From contig OX392528.1 in the NCBI GenBank assembly GCA_947623455.1, forward strand, positions 49,184,322 through 49,248,321: a stretch of DNA of 64,000 nucleotides, written 5' to 3'. This document shows, piece by piece, positions 24,361-36,230 of this stretch. Under the pieces are notes generated by a model that worked only from the letters and a program-made list of their open reading frames with translations, made no database searches and was not told where the DNA came from. Each line of letters begins with the position of its first letter. The first letter of the stretch is position 1. The translations under genes were made by a program, and so were the position numbers. The stretch is from Mimachlamys varia (lineage: Eukaryota > Mollusca > Bivalvia > Pectinida > Pectinidae).

Positions 24361-24632
24361 AAAAGATTCGCAACAGAAAGTGAAACATTAGTTAATATCA
24401 AATCCTTATAAAATATTTATCAGTTTCTGTCAACCGTGCTCTAGACTGACGATAACGATAGGGTTGAAACCGGTTTTTCTGGCATGATAATATCTTCAGT
24501 AGCTCAAATTCGAAAAGAAGACACCGGGAATATCTTTCTATAGTGTTAGAAGAATAATATGGATGAGAAAAATCAAAATGTAAATCATTAAAGTGCAGGG
24601 ATAGACTGAGAATCTTACCCAGGTTTTCAGAG

Positions 24633-25010
24633 TTAAAGGCCCAATATACGTAACTTTCGAAAAAACTTAAAGCGAAAATCAAGCCTAATAACTGTTAATA
24701 TTTATAGATTTAGTGAAGATTAACTGATATCGACAATATTCAAAATAAATTCTTACGCGGTTACCGTTACAGCAGCGGTTGAAACTCGGTATGTGTAAAC
24801 ACGCGTCCATTTTGAACCGTCTTCTAACTTCGGTTTGTTGTTGAAGTGGGCCCCACCTGACTTATTTTCAATTCTTTCGATTTTTATGCAAAAAGTTTCT
24901 TGTTAGTTACCGCACAGGTTTACTTCGTTTTATTCTTATTTTTGCATGATTATCAACTGGATTGTTTTTCAGATTTTTCAGAATCACGAAAAATTTCCTG
25001 GGCCTTTTAA
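24633..25010 (+). mobile_element. TTAA-flanked MITE, copy C
   Basis: Left end TTAAAGGCCCAATATACG. The right inverted repeat has lost its inner part and reads CCTGGGCCTTTTAA. The inside matches copies A and B. Confidence 0.85.
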
Positions 25011-26668
25011 TACTCTATATAATCGATCGCACTTCTCGATCTAATGAAGTGTCTGGAGCCAATATAAATAAAAGTTAGAACTCTGTAAAGTAGAGAATAA
25101 ACACACCGCAGAGATCCTTATGTATGTAACAAGTTTAACTGGGTACATATATAGTAGGGAATAAACTCAGCGAGACAAGGATGTTAACATATTTTTTTTA
25201 AAGATATCGTGATGTTAAAAGAGTTATCTCCCTGCCAATGTCAATGAGAAGTAATGAAATAGATAGCCTACCAAAAGCGAATCCCTAGTGCTATATTTCT
25301 TTTACAGTTGGAAGACCAACACGATGGCTTTATCATAGAGAAAAGCATATAATTGAAAACCTTTTTACTTTAATCAATTTGAAAGTTTTGAAAGGAATCG
25401 AATTATGATTAGTTTGCTATGGGAGTACAATGTTAATGTTCATACAGCGTTAGAGTTAGAACATATGGGCGTAAAGACTATTGACGATTTCCCTCAGTTT
25501 ACTCTCTAAACAGAAAAAAACAACTATAATAGATATTTTTGTTTAGATTTTTAATTTTTTTAAAAAGGAAAAAAATCAACTGACAAATGAAAATAAAGAA
25601 GACTGCACTAGGACATGTATCACAGTTATTGACAAATAATGAAACGTTACATGATACCCGTAAACACAAACAACGTATGTGATATATATTGATATATATT
25701 ATATATATAGAAGCGACGATGTATTCAAACAACACGTTTGTAGAACATCTATATCTTTCAAACATGTATTCATAATTGTATTAACAAAATGGACAGATAT
25801 CTTCGAAAAGTTCAATACTTTTATCATTTGTAAAGTGTAGATAAATAAGTACATAAAGGATAACGAAGTAATTCCAACAGTGTAAACAAACTGGTGCTGT
25901 CAAATTTTCGGACCAATCCACTCCTTTGTCAAGACATACAGAAACATAAAATAATTACATTACATAAAAACAATATTGAAAGTTTAAGAATAAATTTAAA
26001 TCAAAAACCCCTCGGCTAGTGTTATTTGGAAAACTACCGTTGATATTACTTCTTTGACCCATAAATAAGAACATTTATATACAGGTGTATCTATAAAAAT
26101 AATTTGTATTATTATGAATATGTTCACTGTCGAGACACATTAAACATCAGACAACAACATAAAATCTCCCAATACAGAAGGCCTCTTTAACACAGAATGG
26201 TTATTAGTACAGATGGTCCCCTATTATAATAAGTCTCTGCATACATATACTTTTAATACTGATGCTTCATAATTGACAAAAAACATATTGAAAAAGAAAC
26301 TGTCATTAAGGTGAAAGCAAGAAACAGAAATTAAAAAAAATTAAGCACATTTCATCAGACTTAAAAGATATGCAATATGACATCCTAAGTGAAATCTCTT
26401 TAAATTAAGAATACGCCTCATTGGATTGAATTCATATATACAGATGTTATAATTTAATCTGTTCAAATAACATACGATACGGCATCATCGGAAACGCACT
26501 GTACACTTCTCTGACGCTTGCATACCGTGGGCTAGAATAGATGGAAACCCTCATTTTCGTACTAAAATAGTAGCCAATCATATCGATACTTTCATCCATG
26601 ATTACATCCAGCCGGGACAAGCAAACGTCAGAGAAATGTACCGCGGGTTTCCGACGATTGCGATATTC
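25011..26668. other. Intergenic, no gene seen
   Basis: AT-rich and without a supported feature. The small frame at 26447-26677 has no recognisable domain. Confidence 0.5.
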
Positions 26669-27050
26669 GGTTGGCATTCATAAGGCCATGAATGCAATGC
26701 CAATGGCCGATTTTGACTTCATCTTTATTATGACGTCATAATTGTTACACTGGATACACTTGATCGTCCCCGGGTGATGACTGTTCTTTTTATTGAACAA
26801 GTATACACGATAGATACACTATTTGAGCTTCATACTGAGATATACAACGAGTAATTTATTTTTTATGAGGTGAACAGATTTTCTAAAAAAGATAAATATA
26901 AGTATTGAACAGCTTTTAATAGGCATTCATAGGTAAAATTAATTCCAACTTGACAAAGGCAAACAATCCAACATTATGCGCTAGGGCGCTTCATTGGATT
27001 TGCCTTCGTCCAGTTGGCATTCATGTACATGAAGCCTATGAATGCCAACT
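26669..27050 (-). mobile_element. Foldback element, copy 2 (inverted relative to 61212-61581)
   Basis: Bounded by GGTTGGCATTCATAAGG and CCTATGAATGCCAACT. It shares AATTATGACGTCATAA in inverted form, a CCCCGGG segment and the GCGCTAGGGCGC loop region with the 61212 element. It has lost much of its arm symmetry. Confidence 0.7.
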
Positions 27051-27464
27051 AAAACCAGTTCAATGCTTAAATAATCATCAAGACTGTATGCCTTCATATG
27101 CAATTTAAAAACATTCACCAGTACTGAACAAGTGTAACCTTGCCAAGATACTGCAACCTACCTGGTTTTAATGGCTTTTTAGATAGCGTTATATAGCAGT
27201 AATTAAAAGAGAATGTATGGTTAAGTTAGAAAATTCTGCTGGTTATAATAATGCTGTTCACATATACCTTAAACATGACATACACAAATAGAGTGTTATT
27301 GAGTATGCAATACATTTGAGGTTAAATGTAAAAGGAATTCTGCTTATATTACGTAACACCTAACAAATCAAAACCGTGGATGATAAAATTTAAATCAATA
27401 GCAAATTGCATCGAACAAATATCACAACTGTGTCCATGAGGAAAGCATGCGTAACACGGCCAAG

Positions 27465-27470
27465 TTTAAT
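27465..27470 (-). terminator. Candidate variant polyadenylation signal of the raftlin-like gene
   Basis: ATTAAA on the minus strand, about 75 bases after the stop codon. Canonical AATAAA is only seen further away (for example near 26790), so the 3' end is uncertain. Confidence 0.25.
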
Positions 27471-27543
27471 GAAACTCGGATTCCACCTCAGTATCTTTTC
27501 CATTCTTGCGCAGTGTCCCGAGCCCGTCTGAAATAAGGTCGGC

Positions 27544-29475
27544 TTAGCTTGCTTCCTGCTGCTGTGGTGGCATCACAGGGGCTGGTGGTTCCTCCGTCTT
27601 CTGTGGTGCCGGTTCCGGCGCCGCCAGCATGATTTTCCGTTGGAAATATATGAAGTGCATCCATCCAAACTCCGGTGTCAAGCTGAGTGATTGCTTGAAC
27701 ATGGTTGCGGGTGTTTGAAGGATCCGTACCACCTCCCAGCCGTTCTGACCTTCTTGTGCTATAACGCTGTCCCAGTTGGCGTTGACGTCAATTGTCGTTT
27801 GGCCAAGCCCAGACATGCGCATCTTCCCCGGGGCCTTGTACTCCACCATCTTGGCTTCATACACGGGAGTGTTATCGTTTATTTTGGATAAAGCCTTCTC
27901 AAAAATAAACATTGCTCCTACTTCGGACGTTATCTTGGATGCCATGAAAGATCTATCGGAGAAACTTTTGTTGTTTTGGTCTAAGAATACCTCAACAAGT
28001 TTCCAGCCTTGTGCGAGGTAAGGGCCAACGATATTGGCCCAGTCAAAAGTAACGCTCCACGACCCTCCAATGGCCCCGGTGAGTGTTTTAAGCACAGCTG
28101 ACATCTGGGCAGGAACAATCTGGTACGTGTACTTCTCTCCGCTTGGGGCTGTCGGCATGTCATAGAAAATATCCACACACAGAACTGAAACAAAATGGAA
28201 TGTGTGATTAAGACTACTTTGAGTTAATTTGTAATAACATATAAAAATTACATAGGTACAAGTTTTGGAATATCAAAATACCTTGTCATAATCATATTTT
28301 AAAGTGTTGAGAAGAGTATCTGGTTCTACTAGTTTTCAATCATTGTATTTTATCAGACATCCATGTATCAGCGTTAAGTTGCAATTAAATATTTATCTAT
28401 TATGGCCCTGTTGAGAGGGCACTATTGCCTCATAGTATTGTCGAGGGATATGGGATAGTGCCTGAGCCGAAGGCGAAGGCACTATCTCATCACGAGGCAA
28501 TACTTTGAGTCAATATACAAGTGGGTATTCAGCCAATGAATAACGGTCTTATTTTTAGTTTAGTTCATTTTTTATGTACCTTCTTTCTTTGCATTAAATG
28601 ATCGCTACATAACTAAGTAGAATTGTATTTGTTTTTTAAATTTAACACACATGCACATGCTTGCACGTTAGATAATCATACGTCATTCATCTTCATTTTA
28701 TGCACGCGTGCTTATACTTTAAAAAGACCCGCTATAGTTTCTAGCGCATTTGATTCATTAGTACACATATTGAAGAACACGTTTTGCACATTTTGTTTTT
28801 ATATTGTATGCATGTGTGTTATCACCAAATACACCATTCATGATTCTCCAAATGTTACTCACGTGTATTTGGACTGTGACCGTAGAGCATCATGCTTGGT
28901 TGTGCCCCCATCCCCATGGTTGCAGCAGGCGCTACTGATGCCCCTGAAAATGAACCTCCGGTGACCTCTATGGAAATAAGGCGCCCACCGTCTGCAGATA
29001 TTTTCTCTATGGTCTGGAAAATGTGTATTGGTTGAGCTGTGACAGTGCCCCCTATTTGCAAAAGTCCTGCTGCAAACACTTGTTGTGGAAGGCAAGATCT
29101 TTCCATACACAATTTCCACTTTCCCTTCTCTTCATCACTGACTTGATGAAATATTCCTTGTGTTTTAAGTTTCGTTTCCATTTTGAGAGAAACGAATCCT
29201 GAAGCTGTCATACTTCCGGGAGAGACGTTGAAGGTGGACATTTTGAATCCAAGGTCGTACATATTGGTAAGAGCAGGAAGATACACATTTCCTGTCAATG
29301 TTTTAAACTCAACCTGCGGGCCAAAGACTAGGCCAGTTTGAGCTTCGTGCGGTACTTCGATATTGACAATGTTGTACGTGACAGGTGGCCCAGCGTATTG
29401 TGGTTCCTGTGGCACTACTGCTGCTGCCGCTACAGGTCGCGGGGCCGCCGTGCTGCTACTCTGTGCACAGCCCAT
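27544..29475 (-). CDS. Raftlin-like lipid-raft protein
   Basis: Coding exons are 29475-28863 and 28184-27544, joined across a GTGAGT donor and a TTTGTTTCAG acceptor. They total 1254 bases (417 residues plus stop). The N-terminus MGCAQSSS fits N-myristoylation at Gly2 and palmitoylation at Cys3, as in vertebrate raftlins. The middle and C-terminal parts follow the raftlin pattern: an FKTL...L...YDLGF segment, then GAMFIFEKAL, a VYEAKMVEY strand, a NGWEVVRILQTP stretch (compare YGWQLTCVLPTP) and an FIYFQRK end. The tail is Pro/Glu/Gln-rich. At 417 residues it is shorter than human raftlin (578) and lacks the long variable regions. An AG just upstream of the ATG (minus strand, near 29485) suggests a 5' UTR intron. 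Raftlin is an inner-leaflet raft protein; this role is inferred by similarity. Confidence 0.75.
28404..28504. mobile_element. Foldback element in the raftlin-like intron
   Basis: GATAGTGCCT (28454-28463) pairs with AGGCACTATC (28477-28486) around a GAGCCGAAGGCG loop. Outer pairs AGTATTG and CAATACT extend the stem imperfectly. Confidence 0.6.
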
Positions 29476-29930
29476 ATTCTAGATCTAAAAATATTGATAA
29501 AAACAAAGCAATAAAATGGTTGATCGTGATTGAAGGGTTGAAGCACAATGATAAAACTAAACTATTCCGCATTGCAAGAGAAGTAAAAGTGCATTTTAAC
29601 CATATTTTGTAAATCCTTGTCCGTTGTTTTATTCTTGGGACAGACCTAGATCTACCGAACATACTGTTCTTTACAATAACATACAATCAATAATTCAAAC
29701 CAGCCATAGTTATCAGAGTGTTTGTTGGCATAAAGGTCCACATAATCGGTAATATGCACCCATTATTTGAAATATAACATTATTCGGTATGATACTTAGA
29801 CATTTTACACAGATTTAGTAACGTTATGAAATATTAATAGCGCAATTAACCCTCAATATATAGCTTCTACCTTCACAGAACATAAAGTTTATTAATGGAA
29901 TGGATGAAACCAACGGCTGGCAAAGACAAC

Positions 29931-32900
29931 AAGAGGCCCAACGGGCCTTAACGGTCATCTGACTACCAATTGTAAAATCAATATGAAAATACGTGTAGTC
30001 ATTAAATCAAGTTATAATATGCCTGTATAGATTGCCAAGTTCAAGATAGTGGCCTTCTTGGATTTCTGATGGGCTTGAAAAATAACAACACTTTGTTGGG
30101 ACCATCTCAGGATATCATTTCTGGCAAGTTTCAGCTCAATTCCACTGGTAGAACTTGAGAAGTTTAAAATGTGTATTCAAAATGGCGGCTGTGGCGGCCA
30201 TCTTGAATTTTGAACAAACCTAAAAATAACAACACTTAATCAGCATCATCTCAGAATCATTTCTGGCAAGTTTCAGCTTATTCCTAGTGAGTAAACTTGA
30301 TAACAAACCCTTTTGGCCCCTGTGACCTTGAATGAATGTTAGGGTCATTTCTTTAAACAAACTTGACACACCTTTATCCCAGCATGCCACAAGCCCAATA
30401 TCACATCTCTGTGCCTTTTGGTTATTCAGAAAAAGTTGTTTTAAAGATTTTGACCCTTTTGGCCCCTGTGACCTTGAATGAAGTTCAAGGTCATTTATTT
30501 GAACAAACTTGGTAGACCTTTATCCCAGCATGCCACAGGCCTAATATCAGGTCTCTGAGCCTTTTAGTTATTCAGAAGAAGTTGTTTAAAGATTATGACG
30601 GTTTTGGCCTCTGTGACCTTGAATGAAAGTCAAGGTCATTTGTTTGAACAAACTTGGTAGCCCTTTATCCCAGCATGCCACAGGCCCAATATCAGGTCTC
30701 TGGGCCTTTTGGTTATTCAGAAGAAAATGTTTAAATATTATGACCGTTTTGGCCCCAGTGACCTTGAATGAAAGTCAAGGTCATTTCTTTGAACAAACTT
30801 GGTAGCCCTTTATCCCAGCATGCCACAGGCCCAATATCAGGTCTCTGGGCCTTTTGGTTATTCAGAAGAAGTTGTTTAAAGATTATGACCGTTTTGGTCC
30901 CTGTGACCTTGAATGAAAGTCAAGATCATTTCTTTGAACAAACTTAGTAGCCCTTTATCCCAGCATGCCACAGGCCCAATATCAGGTCTCTGGGCCTTTT
31001 GGTTATTCAGAAGAAGTCGTTTGAAGATTATGACCGTTTTGGCCCCTGTGACCTTGAATGAAAGTCAAGGTCATTTCTTTGAACAAACTTGGTAGCCCTT
31101 TATCCCAGCATGCCACAGGCCCAATATCAGGTCTCTGGGCCTTTTGGTTATTCAGAAGAAGTCGTTTAAAGATTATGACCGTTTTGGCCCCTGTGACCTT
31201 GAATGAAAGTCAAGATCATTTCTTTGAACAAACTTGGTAGCCCTTTATCCAAGCATGCCACAGGCCCAATATCAGGTCTCTGGGCCTTTTGGTAATTCAG
31301 AAGAAGTCGTTTAAAGATTATGACCGTTTCGGCCCCTGTGACCTTGAATGAAAGTCAAGGTCATTTCTTTGAACAAACTTGGTAGCCCTTTATCCCAGCA
31401 TGCCACAGGCCCAATATTAGGTATCTGGGCCTTTTGGTTATTCAGAAGAAAATGTTTAAAGATTATGACCGTTTTGGCCCCAGTGACCTTGAATGAAAGT
31501 CAAGGTCATTTCTTTGAACAAACTTGGTAGCCCTTTATCCCAGCATGCCACAGGCCCAATATTAGATCTCTGGGCCTTTTGGTTATTAAGAAGAAAATGT
31601 TTAAAGATTATGACCGTTTTGGCCCCAGTGACCTTGAATGAAAGTCAAGGTCATTTCTTTGAACAAACTTGGTAGCCCTTTATACCAGCATGCCACAGGC
31701 CCAATATCAGATCTCTGGGCCTTTTGGTTATTCGGAAGAAGTTGTTAAAAGATTATGACCGTTTTGGCCCCTGTGACCTTGAATGAAAGTCATGGTCATT
31801 TCTTTGAACAAACTTGGTAGCCCTTTATCCCAGCATGCCACAGGCCCAATATTAGGTCTCTGTGCCTTTTGGTTATTCAGAAGAAGTCGTTTAAAAATTA
31901 TGACCGTTTTGTCCCCTGTGACCTTGAATGAAGGTCAAGGTCATTTCTTTGAACAAACTTGGTAGCCCTTTATCTCAGGATAACACAGGACCAATATCAG
32001 GTCTCTGGGCCTTTTGGTTATTCAGAAGAAGTTGTTTAAACAGATTTTGACCTTTTTGGCCCCTGTGACCTTGAATGAAAGTCAAGGTCATTTGTTCGAA
32101 CAAACTTGGTAGCCCTTTATCCCAGCATAACACAGGCCCAATATCAGGTCTCTGGGCCTTTTAGTTATTCAGAAGAAGTCGTTCAAAGATTTTGACCTTT
32201 TTGGCCCCTGTGACCTTGAATGAAGGTCAAGGTCATTTCTTTGAACAAACTTGGTAGCCCTTTATCCCAGCATAACACAGGCCCAATATCAGGTCTCTGG
32301 GCCTTTTGGTTATTCAGAAGAAGTCGTTCAAAGATTTTGACCTTTTTGGCCCCTGTGACCTTGAATGAAGGTCAAGGTCATTTCTTTGAACAAACTTGGT
32401 AGCCCTTTATCCCAGCATGCCACAGGCCCAATATCAGGTCTCTGGGCCTTTTGGTTATTCAGAAGAAGTCGTTTAAAGATTATGACCGTTTTGGCCCCTG
32501 TGACCTTGAATGAAAGTCAAGATCATTTCTTTGAACAAAATTGGTAGTCCTTTATCCCAGCATGCCACAGGCCCAATATCAGGTCTCTGGGCCTTTTGGT
32601 TATTCAGACGAAGTCGTTTAAAGATTATGACCGTTTCGGCCCCTGTGACCTTGAATGAAAGTCAAGGTCATTTCTTTGAACAAACTTGGCAGCCCTTTAT
32701 CCCAGCATGCCACAGGCCCAATATTAGGTATCTGGGCCTTTTGGTTATTCCGAAGAAAATGTTTAAAGATTATGACCGTTTTGGCCCCTGTGACCTTGAA
32801 TGAAAGTCAAGGTCATTTCTTTGAACAAACTTGGTAGCCCTTTACCCCAGCATGCCACAGGCCCAATATCAGGTCTCTGGGTCTTTTGGTTATTCAGAAG

Positions 32901-34203
32901 AAATTGTTTAAAGATTATGACCGTTTTGGCCCCAGTGACCTTGAATGAAAGTCAAGGTCATTTCTTTGAACAAACTTGGTAGCCCTTTATCCCAGCATGC
33001 CACAGGCCCAATATCAGGTCTCTGGGCCTTTTGGTTATTCAGAAGAAGTTTTTTAAAAATTATGACCGTTTTGTCCCCTGTGACCTTGAATGAAGGTCAA
33101 GGTCATTTCTTTCAACAAACTTGGTAGCCCTTTATCTCAGCATAACACAGGACCAATATCAGGTCTCTGGGCCTTTTGGTTATTCAGAAGAAGTTGTTTA
33201 AAAAGATTTTGACCTTTTTGGCCCCTGTGACCTTGAATGAAGGTCAAGGTCATTTGTTTGAACAAACTTGGTAGCCCTTTATCCCAGCATGCCACAGGCC
33301 CAATATTAGGTCTCTGGGCTGTTTGGTTATTCAGAAGAAGTCGTTTAAAAATTATGACTGTTTTGTCCCCTGTGACCTTGAATGAAGGTCAAGGTCATTT
33401 CTTTGAACAAACTTGGTAGCCCTTTATCTCAGCATAACACAGGACCAATATCAGGTCTCTGGGCCTTTTGGTTATTCAGAAGAAGTTGTTTAAAAAGATT
33501 TTGACCTTTTCGGCCCCTGTGACCTTGAATGAAGGTCAAGGTCATTTGTTTGAACAAACTTGGTAGCCCTTTATCCCAGCATAACACAGGCCCAATATCA
33601 GGTCTCTGGGCCTTTTAGTTATTCAGAAGAAGTCGTTCAAAGATTTTGACCTTTTTGGCCCCTGTGACCTTGAATGAAGGTCAAGGTCATTTGTTTGAAC
33701 AAACTTGGTAGCCCTTTATCCCAGCATAACACAGGCCCAATATCAGGTCTCTGGGCCTTTTAGTTATTCAGAAGAAGTCGTTCAAAGATTTTGACCTTTT
33801 TGGCCCCTGTGACCTTGAATGAAGGTCAAGGTCATTTGTTTGAACAAACTTGGTAGCCCTTTATCCCAGCATAACACAGGCCCAATAACAGGTCTCTGGG
33901 CCTTTTGGTTATTCAGAAGAAGTCGTTCAAAGATTTTGACCTTTTTGGCCCCTGTGACCTTGAATGAAGGTCAAGGTCATTTGTTTGAACAAACTTGGTA
34001 CCCCTTCATCCCAGCATGGCACAAGCCCAATATTGGGTCTATGGGCCTTTTGGTTTATGAGAAGAAGATGTTTAAATGGAAAAGTTTACGGACGGCGCAC
34101 GGCGCACGGCGCACGGCGCATGACGCACGGCGCACGGCGCACGACGACGGACGAAGCATGATGACTATAGGTCATCCTGACCCTTCGGGTCAGATGACCT
34201 AAT
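29931..34203. mobile_element. Tandem-core foldback-ended element (pearl/Helentron-like)
   Basis: The left end has the hairpin AGGCCC-AAC-GGGCCT and then GGTCATCTGAC (29953-29963). The right end (34169-34200) is a hairpin made of AGGTCAT, CTGACCC, loop TTC, GGGTCAG and ATGACCT, so GTCAGATGACC there is the inverse of the left motif. The last bases are CTAA. The core is the ~145-bp tandem array, followed by a GGCGCAC-rich stretch (34094-34150). No transposase or helicase frame is present. The structure resembles bivalve pearl-type nonautonomous elements with tandem cores; that family name is an inference. Confidence 0.7.
30323..34075. repeat. ~145-bp tandem array, 26 units
   Basis: Units begin GACCTTGAATGA and contain GAACAAACTTGGTAGCCC, TTTATCCCAGCATGCCACAG, CAGGTCTCTGGGCC and TTATTCAGAAGAAG. 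Spacing is 145-147 bp. Two main variants alternate in blocks (GCATGCCACAGG and GCATAACACAGG). The overlapping ~60-codon frames (MKVKVISLNKLGSP and so on) are a by-product of the repeat and show no sign of being protein genes. Confidence 0.95.
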
Positions 34204-34659
34204 AACGTCCTGGACATCAAACAATAGTCCTCTAATGTTTATACGTATCCAATGGCGGCCTTTATGTGTGAGGTAGTCCAATTGTTATTGAGGAATATAA
34301 ACCATTGTTGAACTTGTTTTTTTGTAATGTTATACTCGAGGTCGATTTTTTGTACTTTACCCGCTCAGCGGCAGCAGCCGATATGAGAAAGCCATCTTTA
34401 TGACTGATGTGAGAATATAATTATATTGTATACACTTGTATCGGGCGAAACTTATACAAGTCAAACAGTCGTCTAGTGTCAATTTCACCATTCACATGTG
34501 ACTAATACAGGTTGCATTGTTTGTAATTATATCAATTTTGAGGGTTTTTTATTGGTTGTTTTTTTGGGAGGGGGTGGGGGGGGGCCTTATTTATTTCTCC
34601 AACATATTTTTACGGATGCATTTCAGCAACAGTGAACACATCAAGTATTAATACAAAAA

Positions 34660-35313
34660 AAATCAGAGAATACCAAAGCGTCAACAAAACCATAATCCGA
34701 ACTCAAAACGATTAAACCAGGGGGAAATTGGAACAAAGGAAATATTTACATAGATACTCTCGTAAAAGCACAAAAGAGAATAAGACCAGGTATTCCGGAA
34801 GACTAAGCGTCTTCTGCTTCATCGACGACACCCGCCATGTTAATCTTGGACACATCCAAGTAAGCATCAATCCTCAAAATGAGAACCGAGTCATCATTGT
34901 CATCACAACAAGTAAACACACTAACAAGCAAACTCAAAAACTTCCATCTTCATATCACACAAAGATACAGAATATTTCTCGATAAGATCAAGACCATAAA
35001 ACTTGCCCATAGTCTTCATCAACCCGCATCTCTCGAATCCCTGTGCCGTAAGTTTGTTCGTCAGCAGTTGACATCTATCACGAAAATCGCGATATTCAGA
35101 GCAAGCCCTAGAATAACGAATCAACTGCGACATGTAAACACCAAAGGATGGAGAAGCAGGGATGTTACTATCAAGAAAGGAAAGTTTACGACCGGAAAAT
35201 CGAAATCGTCACATAATATAGATACCGATCTCGTTATGTTTAAATTGGTATATTATACCGGCTCTGGTATGTCGAAAACCATTTATATCAACTTTACAAT
35301 ATTCAAAAAATGA
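34660..35313 (-). mobile_element. Reverse-transcriptase element, longest 3' copy (antisense, broken frame)
   Basis: The plus strand starts at the terminal segment AATCAGAGAATACCAAAGCG. On the minus strand a frame (35133-34921) reads MSQLIRYSRACSEYRDF, then [16 protein letters not shown] and MGKFYG. This is the C-terminal signature of a reverse-transcriptase family common in marine invertebrates. Upstream, FPVVNFPF and NIPASPSFGVY are visible in two frames, separated by a one-base loss. The exact clade is not known to me. The copy is a truncated, inactive remnant. Confidence 0.7.
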
Positions 35314-35337
35314 ATTGTCCCTATCTCGGCACCTCGA

Positions 35338-35670
35338 ACTATTGTCGCCATCTTTGTCACATTGAGAAATATTCTGTATCTTTAAGTGTTATGAAGATGG
35401 ACATTTTTGAGTATGCTCATTTGTGTGTTTACTTTCTGTGATTGACAATGATGACTCGGTTATCATTTTGAGAACTTAATGTTTACTTGGATGTAACAAA
35501 GATTTTCATTGCAGGTGTCGACGATGAAGCAGAAAACGCTTACCCTTCCGGAACACCTGGTCCTATTCTCTTGCACTTTTACAAAGGTCTCCGTGTTAAT
35601 CTTTCCTTTGTTCATATTATACCTCTAGTTTAATAGTTTTTTTTTGTTAACGCTTCGGTATTCCCTAATT
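35338..35670 (+). mobile_element. Reverse-transcriptase element 3' fragment (sense, inverted partner of 34660-35313)
   Basis: GAGAAATATTCTGTATCTTT, ATGAAGATGGACATTTTTGA, GCGTTTTCTGCTTCATCG in inverted form and CTTCGGTATTCCC are the reverse complement of the first ~350 bp of the neighbouring copy. The two form a diverged inverted pair. Confidence 0.75.
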
Positions 35671-35794
35671 TACTTTTAAATGATACTTCACGTGTCAGTT
35701 AAGAGGGCAACTATATCAAACGTTGAATTAACTAGTATCTAATAGTGTGCGCTATTGTAGCTCTCCGTTTGTTTTTCGTGCTGCCCAGATTCCT

Positions 35795-36230
35795 ATAATA
35801 ACAATAATAATGATATACAACATTTATATAGCGCTCTATATGATTTGTAAAATAACTCTAAAGCGCTTCACAACATGTAGATAATAATTTGATACTTACA
35901 ACGCATAAACATAGAAGTTATTACAATCTAAGCTCACATGCGATAATATAAAAATGCCTATTAATACATACTAGATAAACAAATGTCAGTATAAACGTGT
36001 CTAAGTTTAGACCATAAAATGCAGACGTGGAAAGGTACGTCGTTTTTTTTATTTGGCCAGAGTATTAGTTTTTTTCTGATTGCGGATAGTAAGCTATTCC
36101 ATAACGTGGCCAAAACTCTCCCAAAACATCGGTTTCCCTAGGCCAATATAAATGGAACACCTGCTCTGCTACATACCTTCTGTGCTTAACGCTTAAAGGA
36201 TTGCAGTTCATTGCATAACAATGTGAACGT
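35795..36230. repeat. Possible dispersed repeat with AGCGCT core
   Basis: TTTATATAGCGCTCTATATG and AAAGCGCTTCACAACAT resemble a dispersed repeat seen in many invertebrate genomes, preceded by AATAATAA. No second copy is in the window, so the call rests on recollection of the pattern. Confidence 0.3.

Noticed and set aside
27691..28021. Plus-strand frames over the raftlin-like exon
   Set aside because: They are shadows of the minus-strand coding exon, which joins in frame to the upstream exon and carries the family pattern.
28176..28176. Start of the raftlin-like second exon as an independent start codon (MDIFYDMP)
   Set aside because: The upstream exon joins in the same frame through good splice sites and provides the conserved N-terminal half, so this is internal sequence; the GTG GAT context shows that the apparent start is not a methionine codon in the spliced frame until MPTAP.
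30323..34075. CRISPR array
   Set aside because: Units are ~145 bp and repeated throughout without unique spacers, and the DNA is clearly from an animal nucleus.
30623..34202. Series of ~60-codon frames beginning MKVKVISLNKLGSP
   Set aside because: Each is one 145-bp repeat unit read in the same phase. The unit length is not a multiple of three, so frames overlap and end regularly. There is no sign of expression or of selection on codons.
34728..35313. Plus-strand frames of 85 and 144 codons
   Set aside because: They lie antisense to the reverse-transcriptase remnant and are shadows of it.
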